Source: HdN1 sp964473645 (GTDB taxonomy: Bacteria > Pseudomonadota > Gammaproteobacteria > Pseudomonadales > Ketobacteraceae). Taken from it: a DNA stretch of 64,000 bases. The notes under the pieces are model-generated. The model was not told the origin of the DNA and ran no database searches. It worked only from the letters and a program-made list of their open reading frames with translations. How positions within the stretch are numbered: position 1 is the first letter of the stretch; each line of letters starts with the position of its first letter. Both the position numbers and the translations under genes were made by a program. The stretch is taken from NCBI GenBank assembly GCA_964473645.1, contig CAYYPW010000002.1, positions 310,001 to 374,000 on the forward strand, in the 5' to 3' direction. Shown here in pieces: positions 1 to 7,714 of the stretch.

Positions 1-25
1 AACAACAATAAAAAGGGCACCTCAA

Positions 26-1423
26 ATGAACCCCCTATTCACACCACGCATTGTTCTGGTCGCCGCGAGCCTGTGCTTTATCAGCGGCTGCGACAAAATC
101 AAGGACTTACCCGTTGGCTTGGGCTACACGGCAAAACACCTGTGTTCTGGGGTGTTTGTCAGCGGTCTCGACAAGACCTTGGTGCGAGATCAATTCATTG
201 CCCCCAAGGTTCAGCCATTGCCTTGGTTCTGGAAGATAAAGATTGATGAAGAAAACAAGACAGTCACTGTCAGCGATGTTGTATTTCTCGATAGTTTCAC
301 TGCAAAAGCTGTTTATCGTGAACACATCGGCTGCACGCTGCTGGCGCAAAAAACAGAAAGCGAAGCGCTCGATATTGTCCGGCAAAAGGTCACTCCGGTT
401 CCCGTAGATCCGCTTCCTCCGGGTGAGTGGCCACATGGACGCGATGGCGTGACCAGCAACATTCCTGACGGCGTTGACATGGAAGCGATTCAGCAGACCG
501 TTGATGCCGCCTTCACTGAAAATTATCCCGGCCCCCGCAACACAACGTCATTCCTTGTCATTTACAAAGGCAAATTGATTGCAGAAAAATATGCCTTGGG
601 TGTGACGGCGGAGACACCTGTCCTGGGTTGGTCGATGACCAAAACCGTAACGGGCATGCTCATCGGCCTATTGCACGAGCGCAACGTGATCGACATCAAT
701 GCACCCGCTCCCATTCCCGAATGGCAGGGAACCGACAAGGCCAACATCACCACAACCAACATCCTGCACATGGCGTCGGGTCTGGACTTTAATGAGGGCT
801 ATGAGGGTCTTTCTGATGTGTCTTTGATGTTGTATCGCCGCGCCGATATGGCAGGCTATGCCGGTTCGCTCCCACTGACATCAGCACCTGGCAGTACGTT
901 TAACTATGCCACTGGCGATACGCTTCTGTTGAGCCGCATCGTGATGAACAAAGTGGGAGGTGATCTGCAATCGGCGTACGATTTCTACCAACGTGAGTTG
1001 TTTCATCCCTTGGATATTCGTTCTGCATTTATCGAGTTTGATGCCAGCGGTACGTTTGTCGGCGGCGCCTATGGGTACATGTCACCCAGGGACTGGGCGC
1101 GACTGGGATTATTTTATCTCAACCGAGGAGAATGGAATGGCCAACAAATTCTGTCTAAAGAGTGGGTAGATTTTGCATTCACACCTTCACCGGCAGCCAG
1201 CTATTACGGCGTGCAGTTGTGGATGAATACCGACGGTTCAGAGTGGGATGAATTGCCTGAGGGCATTTATCATTTTTCCGGGCATCAGGGACAAGAGGTA
1301 TTGATGGTGCCTGAACGTGAGCTGGTGGTAGTGAGAACCGGGGTCACCGAAGAAGACCGTGATATTGGCATTGAGGCCTTCATGCAGGGTATTCTGCGGG
1401 CGTTGCCTGCTGCCTCGCCATAA
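26..1423 (+). CDS. Serine beta-lactamase-like hydrolase, lipoprotein
   Basis: The 465-residue protein starts with a lipoprotein signal whose lipobox (ISGC) puts the lipidated Cys at residue 22. An N-terminal part of about 130 residues of unknown role precedes a class C beta-lactamase/transpeptidase-like domain. Seen motifs are Ser203-Met-Thr-Lys206 (nucleophile and general base), Tyr294-Ala-Thr in place of the usual Tyr-x-Asn, and a late Gly-His-Gln-Gly. This resembles 6-aminohexanoate-dimer hydrolase/EstB-type enzymes more than true beta-lactamases, so it probably cleaves an amide or ester in the periplasm; the substrate is unknown. The ATG follows an AAGGG ribosome site. It is the first gene in the window and faces the next, minus-strand gene. 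Confidence 0.8.
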   Translation: MNPLFTPRIVLVAASLCFISGCDKIKDLPVGLGYTAKHLCSGVFVSGLDKTLVRDQFIAPKVQPLPWFWKIKIDEENKTVTVSDVVFLDSFTAKAVYREHIGCTLLAQKTESEALDIVRQKVTPVPVDPLPPGEWPHGRDGVTSNIPDGVDMEAIQQTVDAAFTENYPGPRNTTSFLVIYKGKLIAEKYALGVTAETPVLGWSMTKTVTGMLIGLLHERNVIDINAPAPIPEWQGTDKANITTTNILHMASGLDFNEGYEGLSDVSLMLYRRADMAGYAGSLPLTSAPGSTFNYATGDTLLLSRIVMNKVGGDLQSAYDFYQRELFHPLDIRSAFIEFDASGTFVGGAYGYMSPRDWARLGLFYLNRGEWNGQQILSKEWVDFAFTPSPAASYYGVQLWMNTDGSEWDELPEGIYHFSGHQGQEVLMVPERELVVVRTGVTEEDRDIGIEAFMQGILRALPAASP

Positions 1424-1513
1424 AACGGTTAGCTAAATGAATTTCTTTATCGCTGGCAGGAATTCTGACAAAGGTGCAGGGTGAACCACCCATGCACCTT
1501 CATGCCAACGTTA

Positions 1514-2008
1514 TCAGATCAGGGGCTCTGTGCTGACGATAATGCCATTGTTGTCAGCGTACAAATACTCTCCTTCACGGAATGTCACACCGCCAAAGGT
1601 AACGGGGATGTTCAGATCCCCGCGCCCCTGCCGGTTACTCTTGAGCGGAATGGTGCCCAACGCCTGAACGCCGACCTCGGTGCTGCGAATTTCATCGACA
1701 TCGCGAATCGCGCCAAAAATGATGATGCCTTCCCAACCATTTTTTGCGGCTTGTGCAGCCAGCATATCCCCCAACAGTGCACACCGTTTAGAGCCCCCTC
1801 CATCCACCACCAGAACTTTGCCTCTCCCAGGTGTCCCCACCTGTTCTTTCACAACGGTATTATCTTCGTGGCATTTCACAGTCACGATCTGGCCGCCGAA
1901 AACTGCCCGCCCACCGTAGTTAGTAAACATGGAATCCACCACTCGAACTTTCTCGGGGTGTGCGTCGCACAGATCGCAGGTAACAAATTTTGCTGCGGAA
2001 ACAGCCAT
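1514..2008 (-). CDS. rraA: RraA-family protein (RNase E regulator or RraA-fold aldolase)
   Basis: The 164-residue protein matches RraA along its whole length (NYGGRAVFGG, VVDGGGS, DNNGII). E. coli RraA binds RNase E and inhibits it; close relatives are Mg-dependent 4-hydroxy-4-methyl-2-oxoglutarate aldolases/oxaloacetate decarboxylases. This copy has Arg-Asp in AIRDVDE, the pair used for metal and substrate binding in the aldolases, where E. coli RraA, from memory, has Arg-Gln. Enzyme activity therefore remains possible. The start at 2008 is chosen because a GAGG lies 8 nt upstream; earlier in-frame starts at 2017 and 2023 overlap that site. It is followed at a short distance by the next minus-strand gene's upstream region and stands alone. 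Confidence 0.85.
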   Translation of the reverse strand: MAVSAAKFVTCDLCDAHPEKVRVVDSMFTNYGGRAVFGGQIVTVKCHEDNTVVKEQVGTPGRGKVLVVDGGGSKRCALLGDMLAAQAAKNGWEGIIIFGAIRDVDEIRSTEVGVQALGTIPLKSNRQGRGDLNIPVTFGGVTFREGEYLYADNNGIIVSTEPLI

Positions 2009-2062
2009 TGGCAACATCCTCAATGAGTGGTTGAATCGATTTTGTATTCTTTATTGTAAATG

Positions 2063-2740
2063 TCAGGCGCTTTTCGCCAAAGTTACAATTTTTTCATAGC
2101 TGAACACATTCACACTGGGTATTCCGCCATTTTGCAGTGGATCAAGCGCGCGATTGACCAGGGCATGAGCCAGGGTGTCATCTTCGATGCCACGATAAGG
2201 TTTGAGTGGCCCGACCAACAAGGGATTGATAACGCGGGTGACCTTGATGCTGATTTCTTCGAGCGGGCGAGATTCTTCGCGATCGCCCATCAACATGGAC
2301 GGATGAAAAATTGACAGGCCGGGGAATCGTAACGCTTTCAGTGCGCTTTCCAGTTCACCTTTCACGCGGCTGTAAAACACCGGCGAACGACTGGAGGCGC
2401 CAATCGCTGACACTTGCAGCCAGTGCTTGACGCCTGCGGCTTTGCATTGTTGTGCGGCAGCAAGATTGTATTCGAAATCCACCTTGCGAAAGGCGTCCTG
2501 GCTTCCGGCTTTTTTGATGGTCGTTCCCAGGCAGCAAATGCTGGCGTCTGCACCACTTAGTTCAGGTTTCAGTGTGTCCAGACGCTCAAAATCCAGCACA
2601 GGATTGGTGAGTTTGGCATTCGTTACGTCGAGCGGTCTGCGGGTCGGTGCTACAACGGCCGTCACCCGAGCATCTGCCAGGAGCATTTGCAGGCAAGCGT
2701 TGCCAATCAGGCCGGTCGAGCCCCATAACACGATTTTCAT
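2063..2740 (-). CDS. NAD(P)-binding Rossmann protein (NmrA/HTATIP2-like)
   Basis: The 225-residue protein opens with a beta strand and a nucleotide-binding Gly motif (GSTGLIG). It also has ICCLGTT after strand 4, as in short atypical reductases of the NmrA/TIP30 group; a YSRVKGELE segment supplies the Tyr-x3-Lys pair. It is probably a cytosolic oxidoreductase or redox sensor; the substrate is not evident. The start at 2740 has an AGAGGA ribosome site 8 nt upstream, so the longer reading frame to 2770 is not used. Only 35 bp separate it from the histidine kinase encoded upstream on the same strand, so the two may be co-transcribed. Confidence 0.75.
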   Translation of the reverse strand: MKIVLWGSTGLIGNACLQMLLADARVTAVVAPTRRPLDVTNAKLTNPVLDFERLDTLKPELSGADASICCLGTTIKKAGSQDAFRKVDFEYNLAAAQQCKAAGVKHWLQVSAIGASSRSPVFYSRVKGELESALKALRFPGLSIFHPSMLMGDREESRPLEEISIKVTRVINPLLVGPLKPYRGIEDDTLAHALVNRALDPLQNGGIPSVNVFSYEKIVTLAKSA

Positions 2741-2775
2741 AAGCGGTCCTCTGCTCAGATGGTGGAGCAAAGAGT

Positions 2776-5100
2776 CTACGCGGAACGACGGCTCATGTTA
2801 ACCACCGCCTCTGTGGTGGCGCGTTTTTCTTCGGCCTGCGGCAACCACTGTTGCAATTTGGTTTCCAGTTCATTGAGATCCACCGGCTTGGAAAGATAGT
2901 CATCCATACCGGCATCCAGACACCGCCGCTTCTCGGTGTCGCCCACGTTGGCCGTCATCGCGATGATTGGAATACGTTGGGCCGGTAGTATCGGACCCAC
3001 GTTAACCTGGGCATTATCGCAACGTTCTTTTTCCAGCGCTCGAATCGACCGCGTTGCCTCATAGCCGTCCATTTCGGGCATAATGCAGTCCATCAGCACG
3101 CCGTCAAAGCTACGGTCTTGCAAAATGCCGACGGCTTCGCGGCCATTGTTCACAATCACTACGTTATAACCCAGCTTTTGCAACATGCCTCTGGCCACCA
3201 GTTGGTTGACCTTGTTGTCCTCGACCAACAACAACGTTTGCTTGCCCTCCTCGGCTTCGCTGTCGCCCAAACCAAAGGGGCGCTCGTCTTTGCGTAAGGG
3301 ATGCATCTGAGGCTCGACAGCAAGCCCGGCCAATGCGGCGATGGCATCCTGCAAGCGTTCATGCGAGAAAGGCTTCACCACCCATTCCACGCCATTGACG
3401 CCGACATAGCTGGCCCCGAGCGTCCCTTTTTGCGCCAAGGTGCCCAGCACCAGAATCTTCACATTGGTCAGCTTGGGGTCGTCACGTATCCACTGCGGAA
3501 ACCCGAAACCCGCCGGATTTTCAAACGGGCAATTGACTATCACCAAATGAAACGGATCATTGTTTTGGGCCGCTTGCTTCAGGCGTTGCAGCGCCATGTC
3601 ATAACCCGTAACGGAATCCAGCTGCATTTCCCATTGCGCGAGGTAGTAGCGCAGGGATTTTTCTGTCAAGGGCGCGATATCGACCTGCAGACAACGCCAG
3701 CCCAACAGGGCCTTATTACGTTTGGCATCCATCTGTCCTTGTTGCGATGACACCTGCAGAAGCGCATCAAAGTGAAAACACGCCCCGGCACCCGGTTCGC
3801 TCTCCACACGAATTTCGCCGCCCATGGCCTTGACCAGACCACTACAGATGGCCAACCCCAGGCCGGTTCCTGCCACCACATCTGCACCGTTATATTCAAC
3901 CGAGGAGAAGGCATTGAACATGACTTCGCGTTGCGCCGCCGAGATGCCCTTACCATTGTCCCGCACTGAAAAAGCCACCTTGAGCAAGCCGGTCTGATCG
4001 TTACTTGCTTGGACTTCGACCACGACCTCATTACCACCGCTATAGCCCACGCCATTCAATACCAGATTGTGCAAGACCTGCATCAATCGTTGGCGATCCC
4101 CAATGACCCGTACCGGCAGATCGCCCGATATGATCAACAGGATTTCCATTTTGCGCTCATGCGCCATGGGGCCAAGATTATCGAGGGTGTTTTCGATACA
4201 CTTGCGCAGATTAAATACACTCTTGTTCAACACCAGATTGCCAGAGGCGATCTTGCTGAAATCCATGATGTCTTCGGTCATGGTCAGCAGCGATTCGCCG
4301 GAACGCAAGGCCACCTGCTGAAGTTGACGTTGCTGAGGTGACATTTCGGTGTCATCGAGCAGCGCCAGCGCACCCAGCACGTTATTCATGGGAGTGCGTA
4401 TTTCGCGGGTGATACTGGAAAGAAAATCAGCCTGATTGCGTGACGTGCTCTGTGCGGAATTGACTTCATTGCTCAATTCGCTGGCGCGATACCGATGTTG
4501 CTGCATTTCCGCCTGCATCAGCCAGAATCGCTCGCACCCATCGCGGGTCCGCAACAATAAAACCCCGGCAAACGCAACGATCATCAAGGTTTCAACAATA
4601 CTGATCGCACTGAAATTGAGTAACAGACAAGTCGCCAGCGGTAGCCAGGTCGCCAGAATTTGCAGGGCATGATGCTCAAAATACGGCGCCCAATCGTCAA
4701 TTTCATGCACCAGCAAAATGCCAGCCGTCACCGGCATTATCCAGCGAATATCGCTATCCGGCGCGGTAAACCAAAAGATGGCAATGACTACGCCCATCCA
4801 GGCATGCATGGCGAGGCTCAAGGCCTTGAACATGCGCCTCCAGCGTGCCGGCCCGCTGCCATAGCTGTGCTTGAATCGCATACAGATGTACATCAGGGGT
4901 ACTGAAAAAAGCAGGGCGATCAAACTGAGCGACACCACCACCATTTTGTCGGTATTGACCGAACCCCAAGTGGCAGTCATGCCCATGATGGGCAATAGAA
5001 TCAATATGATCCAGCGCAGGGACAGGCTCAAACGGGTGTCAATGGCGTTAAGGATGCGACGATCCTTGGCCAGTTTTTCATCCACAGCAACCAGTATCAT
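2776..5100 (-). CDS. Hybrid sensor kinase-like protein with His-to-Arg change in the H box
   Basis: The 774-residue protein has about five or six membrane segments in residues 27-185, a short linker, a HisKA-like domain, an HATPase domain, a receiver-like region with no clear phosphosite (about 480-600) and a C-terminal receiver. The H box reads SSITREIRTPMNN: Arg232 (codon 4405-4407) stands where the phospho-accepting His should be. The ATPase side looks intact (Asn box LVLNG, DNGKGIS, GTGLGLAI), and the last receiver keeps VEDN, LMDCIMPEMDG, Thr and SKPVD. It may not autophosphorylate in the usual way and could act as an ATP-binding scaffold or accept phosphate from another kinase. The start at 5100 is chosen from a GAGAG upstream; 5121 is also open. 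Confidence 0.85.
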   Translation of the reverse strand: MILVAVDEKLAKDRRILNAIDTRLSLSLRWIILILLPIMGMTATWGSVNTDKMVVVSLSLIALLFSVPLMYICMRFKHSYGSGPARWRRMFKALSLAMHAWMGVVIAIFWFTAPDSDIRWIMPVTAGILLVHEIDDWAPYFEHHALQILATWLPLATCLLLNFSAISIVETLMIVAFAGVLLLRTRDGCERFWLMQAEMQQHRYRASELSNEVNSAQSTSRNQADFLSSITREIRTPMNNVLGALALLDDTEMSPQQRQLQQVALRSGESLLTMTEDIMDFSKIASGNLVLNKSVFNLRKCIENTLDNLGPMAHERKMEILLIISGDLPVRVIGDRQRLMQVLHNLVLNGVGYSGGNEVVVEVQASNDQTGLLKVAFSVRDNGKGISAAQREVMFNAFSSVEYNGADVVAGTGLGLAICSGLVKAMGGEIRVESEPGAGACFHFDALLQVSSQQGQMDAKRNKALLGWRCLQVDIAPLTEKSLRYYLAQWEMQLDSVTGYDMALQRLKQAAQNNDPFHLVIVNCPFENPAGFGFPQWIRDDPKLTNVKILVLGTLAQKGTLGASYVGVNGVEWVVKPFSHERLQDAIAALAGLAVEPQMHPLRKDERPFGLGDSEAEEGKQTLLLVEDNKVNQLVARGMLQKLGYNVVIVNNGREAVGILQDRSFDGVLMDCIMPEMDGYEATRSIRALEKERCDNAQVNVGPILPAQRIPIIAMTANVGDTEKRRCLDAGMDDYLSKPVDLNELETKLQQWLPQAEEKRATTEAVVNMSRRSA

Positions 5101-5165
5101 GGTAGCTCTCAAGGGCGACAACAGAGGGTAAAGGGTAAGTGTAGCAAAGGATTAGAGGGCAACGA

Positions 5166-6599
5166 TCAGTAGAAGTAGGTCATTTCCAGTTGCAGATAAT
5201 CGTCACTTTCGATGATGCCGAGTTTGCGATCCGTATCGGCCAGGCGTGCCAGTTGATTCAGTGCATCCAGCGCTTCCTGGTTGTCGAACAGACCAAACAC
5301 CCCTTGTGGGCCGGAGATCGCGTTCAACACCGCCAACAATCCACGCTGATCGATTTCCCGCGAGAGAAAATCGGCAATGAATTCAATATCGAGTGAGCTA
5401 TCAATAACGCCCGACGCGGTGATACGCTGTACTGCGTCTTGTACGGTCGGGCTTATTTCAGTTTCACCGCGCTCCAACACGCTTTGGGCATTCAGTTTGA
5501 TCTGCCACGATTCCCCTAAGCGGCGTTTTGCCTCAAGGCTGAGCACCTTTTCTTTTGAATCCGGATCAAACAAACCACCCAGCATGATTTCTGTCGATTG
5601 CACATCGTTAAACGTTAAACGGGTGCCCAAGCCAATATCATGCTCGAAAAAGCCTGGGGCCAGATCTTTACGTTCATCCCACAGGTATTCTGCAATCAGC
5701 GTTAAATCGAGATCTGATTCAAAAATGGCAGTAAACGTGTATTCGCCACCTGCAACGGCCGCAGTGTACGGCTGAAACGCACTGCTGACATTAATCACTT
5801 CCAGTTTGCCAATCCAGCCTTCATAGATGTATTCAAGCTCAAGACCGATTTGATCTTTATGGTGGTAATAAGGCACCAGGCGTGGGTCGAAAAAATCAAA
5901 GTTAAAACCAAAGCTGGGTTCGCGATCAATGCCAGAAAACACCGACAAGGCCATTTCGATTTCATCCGTCACCTGACGACGCCAGCGTGCGGCGAAATCA
6001 ATGTCGCCCTCGCTTTCGCCCTGATCGTAAACCGCTTTTTCTGACACCAGAATGGGAGTACGCAAACGCCCATCCTCCCCTGGAAACGGTCGCTCACGAA
6101 ACCCTAACAACGCATAGATATCAAAATTACCCCACTCATGCTCGAGCGAGAGCGCCAGCATCGGTTGGCCCAGTTTTTCGTCCTTATCGCCTTCGACAAA
6201 ATCCTTCTGGTTGATGACGTCGACAACATTCAGAAATTCTGTTTTGCCCCAATGGACACGCGATACCCCGGCCTTCAATTCAAAGGAATTACCAATTTTG
6301 GTCCATAAGGCTTCGCGAATATCGATATGAGAACGTTCACTATCGAGCGTGTCGATACGTACAAACGGCACAAAGTTGAACGTGGTAGCGTCGTCCCACT
6401 CACGAAAATAATCGCTTTGCAGGCGCATACCATAGGCGTTCTGCTCCTGACCGAATTCGCCCGGATTTTTGAAATAGCGATACTCGGCGCCGATCTCTGC
6501 CTTCCACTCGCCTTCGTCGAATAGCGATTCAAACAGTGCATGCGCATCTGATGCAGCCATCAACATCAGCAAATACAAAGGCTTGTAACGGATAAACAT
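5166..6599 (-). CDS. Outer-membrane beta-barrel protein linked to RND exporter
   Basis: The protein of about 477 residues begins with a signal peptide (hydrophobic LYLLMLMAASDAHA, cut after AHA). It then consists of alternating beta-strand-like segments and ends in Tyr-Phe-Tyr, as outer-membrane barrels do for BAM recognition. It resembles the DUF1302/alginate-export type proteins often encoded beside an MMPL-like RND pump and a LolA-like periplasmic protein, which is exactly the context here. The likely role is an outer-membrane receptor or channel for a lipid or lipoprotein cargo. The start is uncertain: 6599 gives a normal signal peptide, but its GGGG lies 12 nt away, and 6611 and 6641 are alternatives. 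Two hairpins separate it from the gene upstream. Confidence 0.7.
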   Translation of the reverse strand: MFIRYKPLYLLMLMAASDAHALFESLFDEGEWKAEIGAEYRYFKNPGEFGQEQNAYGMRLQSDYFREWDDATTFNFVPFVRIDTLDSERSHIDIREALWTKIGNSFELKAGVSRVHWGKTEFLNVVDVINQKDFVEGDKDEKLGQPMLALSLEHEWGNFDIYALLGFRERPFPGEDGRLRTPILVSEKAVYDQGESEGDIDFAARWRRQVTDEIEMALSVFSGIDREPSFGFNFDFFDPRLVPYYHHKDQIGLELEYIYEGWIGKLEVINVSSAFQPYTAAVAGGEYTFTAIFESDLDLTLIAEYLWDERKDLAPGFFEHDIGLGTRLTFNDVQSTEIMLGGLFDPDSKEKVLSLEAKRRLGESWQIKLNAQSVLERGETEISPTVQDAVQRITASGVIDSSLDIEFIADFLSREIDQRGLLAVLNAISGPQGVFGLFDNQEALDALNQLARLADTDRKLGIIESDDYLQLEMTYFY

Positions 6600-6686
6600 A
6601 CAGACACTCATCCCCATGGATTCAGTGGTGGTGACATTCACTATAGACGTAAGGCACGCTTTTGGCGCAAGCCAATGGTGAAGCGC

Positions 6687-6712
6687 GTGAAGACAGGGAG
6701 CCCTGTCTTCAC
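6687..6712. repeat. Perfect 12-bp inverted repeat
   Basis: GTGAAGACAGGG and its exact complement CCCTGTCTTCAC are separated by 2 nt, between the LolA-like gene and the barrel gene. In RNA this would be a very stable hairpin; there is no U-run, so it is more likely an mRNA-stabilising or partly terminating element, or a protein-binding palindrome. Confidence 0.7.
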
Positions 6713-6717
6713 ATCAG

Positions 6718-6736
6718 ACAGACGACAAGCGTCTGT
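6718..6736. repeat. Second 7-bp inverted repeat beside the first
   Basis: ACAGACG and CGTCTGT flank a 5-nt loop, 5 nt from the larger inverted repeat and just downstream of the LolA-like gene. Together the two hairpins form the whole junction between the periplasmic and outer-membrane genes. Confidence 0.55.
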
Positions 6737-6762
6737 GGCACATCTTTCTGCAGGAAGACAGA

Positions 6763-7590
6763 TTAACGTGCGCGTTGCAGACTGTTCTGGGTAAAGTCGG
6801 TTTCCTTGAGGCCGGTCTTGAATTCTTGGCCCTTGGTCAGCAGTTGCGTGCTCTTACCCGTTTGCAGGTTGACCATCTCAACCATATCGGGGCGCCAGAA
6901 CTTGTCGATATACAGTTTGAAACCGGTGGCGGTCAGGGTTTTCAGATGGCTGTTCTTGCGATCGTAAAAGTCTGCCTTCAACGTGCGATAGTGTTGCTTG
7001 TCCACCCAGGTGATGACTTTGGTGTAACCCGAGTTTTCATCTTTGGGATAGCTTTCAACAACAAAGCAATCCTGGCCATCATAGGTTTCGTCGCGCAAAT
7101 ACTTATAGGTGTATTCATCGACTTGCTGGCCGCCGACGTCTTCAAACGAAAATTCACTGCCCATGAACGGACCGGATTTGTTTTTAGACGCGATTTTTTT
7201 CACGCGCTTGAGTGCAGGCAGGTAAAGCCACTGATCGTCATCACGATCTTTGTGCTGATAGGTCAACAGTGCGGTGCCCTTTTGATCTTTTGGCGACTCA
7301 AATACCATCAGGGTCTTGTCGCCTTCTGATTCAGGGCCTTCCAGTGCTTTTACGCGCATTTCGCGCTCGCTGGTGTCGCCTTTCTTGTCTTTGAGCACCA
7401 TCAACAACGTGCCGGTGGAATCAACAAAGCCTTGGCCGCGCTTGTCGGCTTCGACAAAAATGCTATGGCCCTTTTCCTCTGGGGTTTCAGCCCAGGCGGT
7501 GGCACCGACGCTCAATAAAGCGGCGGCCAATAAGCCCCTGGCAGCACTCTTTACAGCATTCTCTGCAGAATGCAGGCTTGGTTTTCTCAT
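6763..7590 (-). CDS. Outer-membrane lipoprotein-sorting (LolA-like) periplasmic protein
   Basis: The 275-residue protein has a Sec signal peptide (hydrophobic LLAAALLSVGATAWA, cut after AWA) and the LolA/LppX-like half-barrel family pattern seen in proteins annotated as outer membrane lipoprotein-sorting proteins. Typical segments are DKKGDTSEREMR, YQHKDRDDDQWLYLPAL and SGPFMGSEFSFED. It is expected to carry a lipid or lipid-linked cargo through the periplasm between the RND pump encoded upstream and the barrel encoded downstream. The start at 7590 has an excellent AAGGAG ribosome site; the frame extending to 7773 would run into the RND gene. About 124 bp separate it from the RND gene, so a separate promoter or mRNA processing is possible. 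Confidence 0.85.
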   Translation of the reverse strand: MRKPSLHSAENAVKSAARGLLAAALLSVGATAWAETPEEKGHSIFVEADKRGQGFVDSTGTLLMVLKDKKGDTSEREMRVKALEGPESEGDKTLMVFESPKDQKGTALLTYQHKDRDDDQWLYLPALKRVKKIASKNKSGPFMGSEFSFEDVGGQQVDEYTYKYLRDETYDGQDCFVVESYPKDENSGYTKVITWVDKQHYRTLKADFYDRKNSHLKTLTATGFKLYIDKFWRPDMVEMVNLQTGKSTQLLTKGQEFKTGLKETDFTQNSLQRAR

Positions 7591-7714
7591 GATTTCTCCT
7601 TTAGATAACGAGGGTTTAGCAATTACCGAAGCGTGCTGTGACACCAGCGCGACACGTAAAAATGCAGGGACGAATACTACCACCACCTTGCCTTTATTAG
7701 ATACACACGCACCA

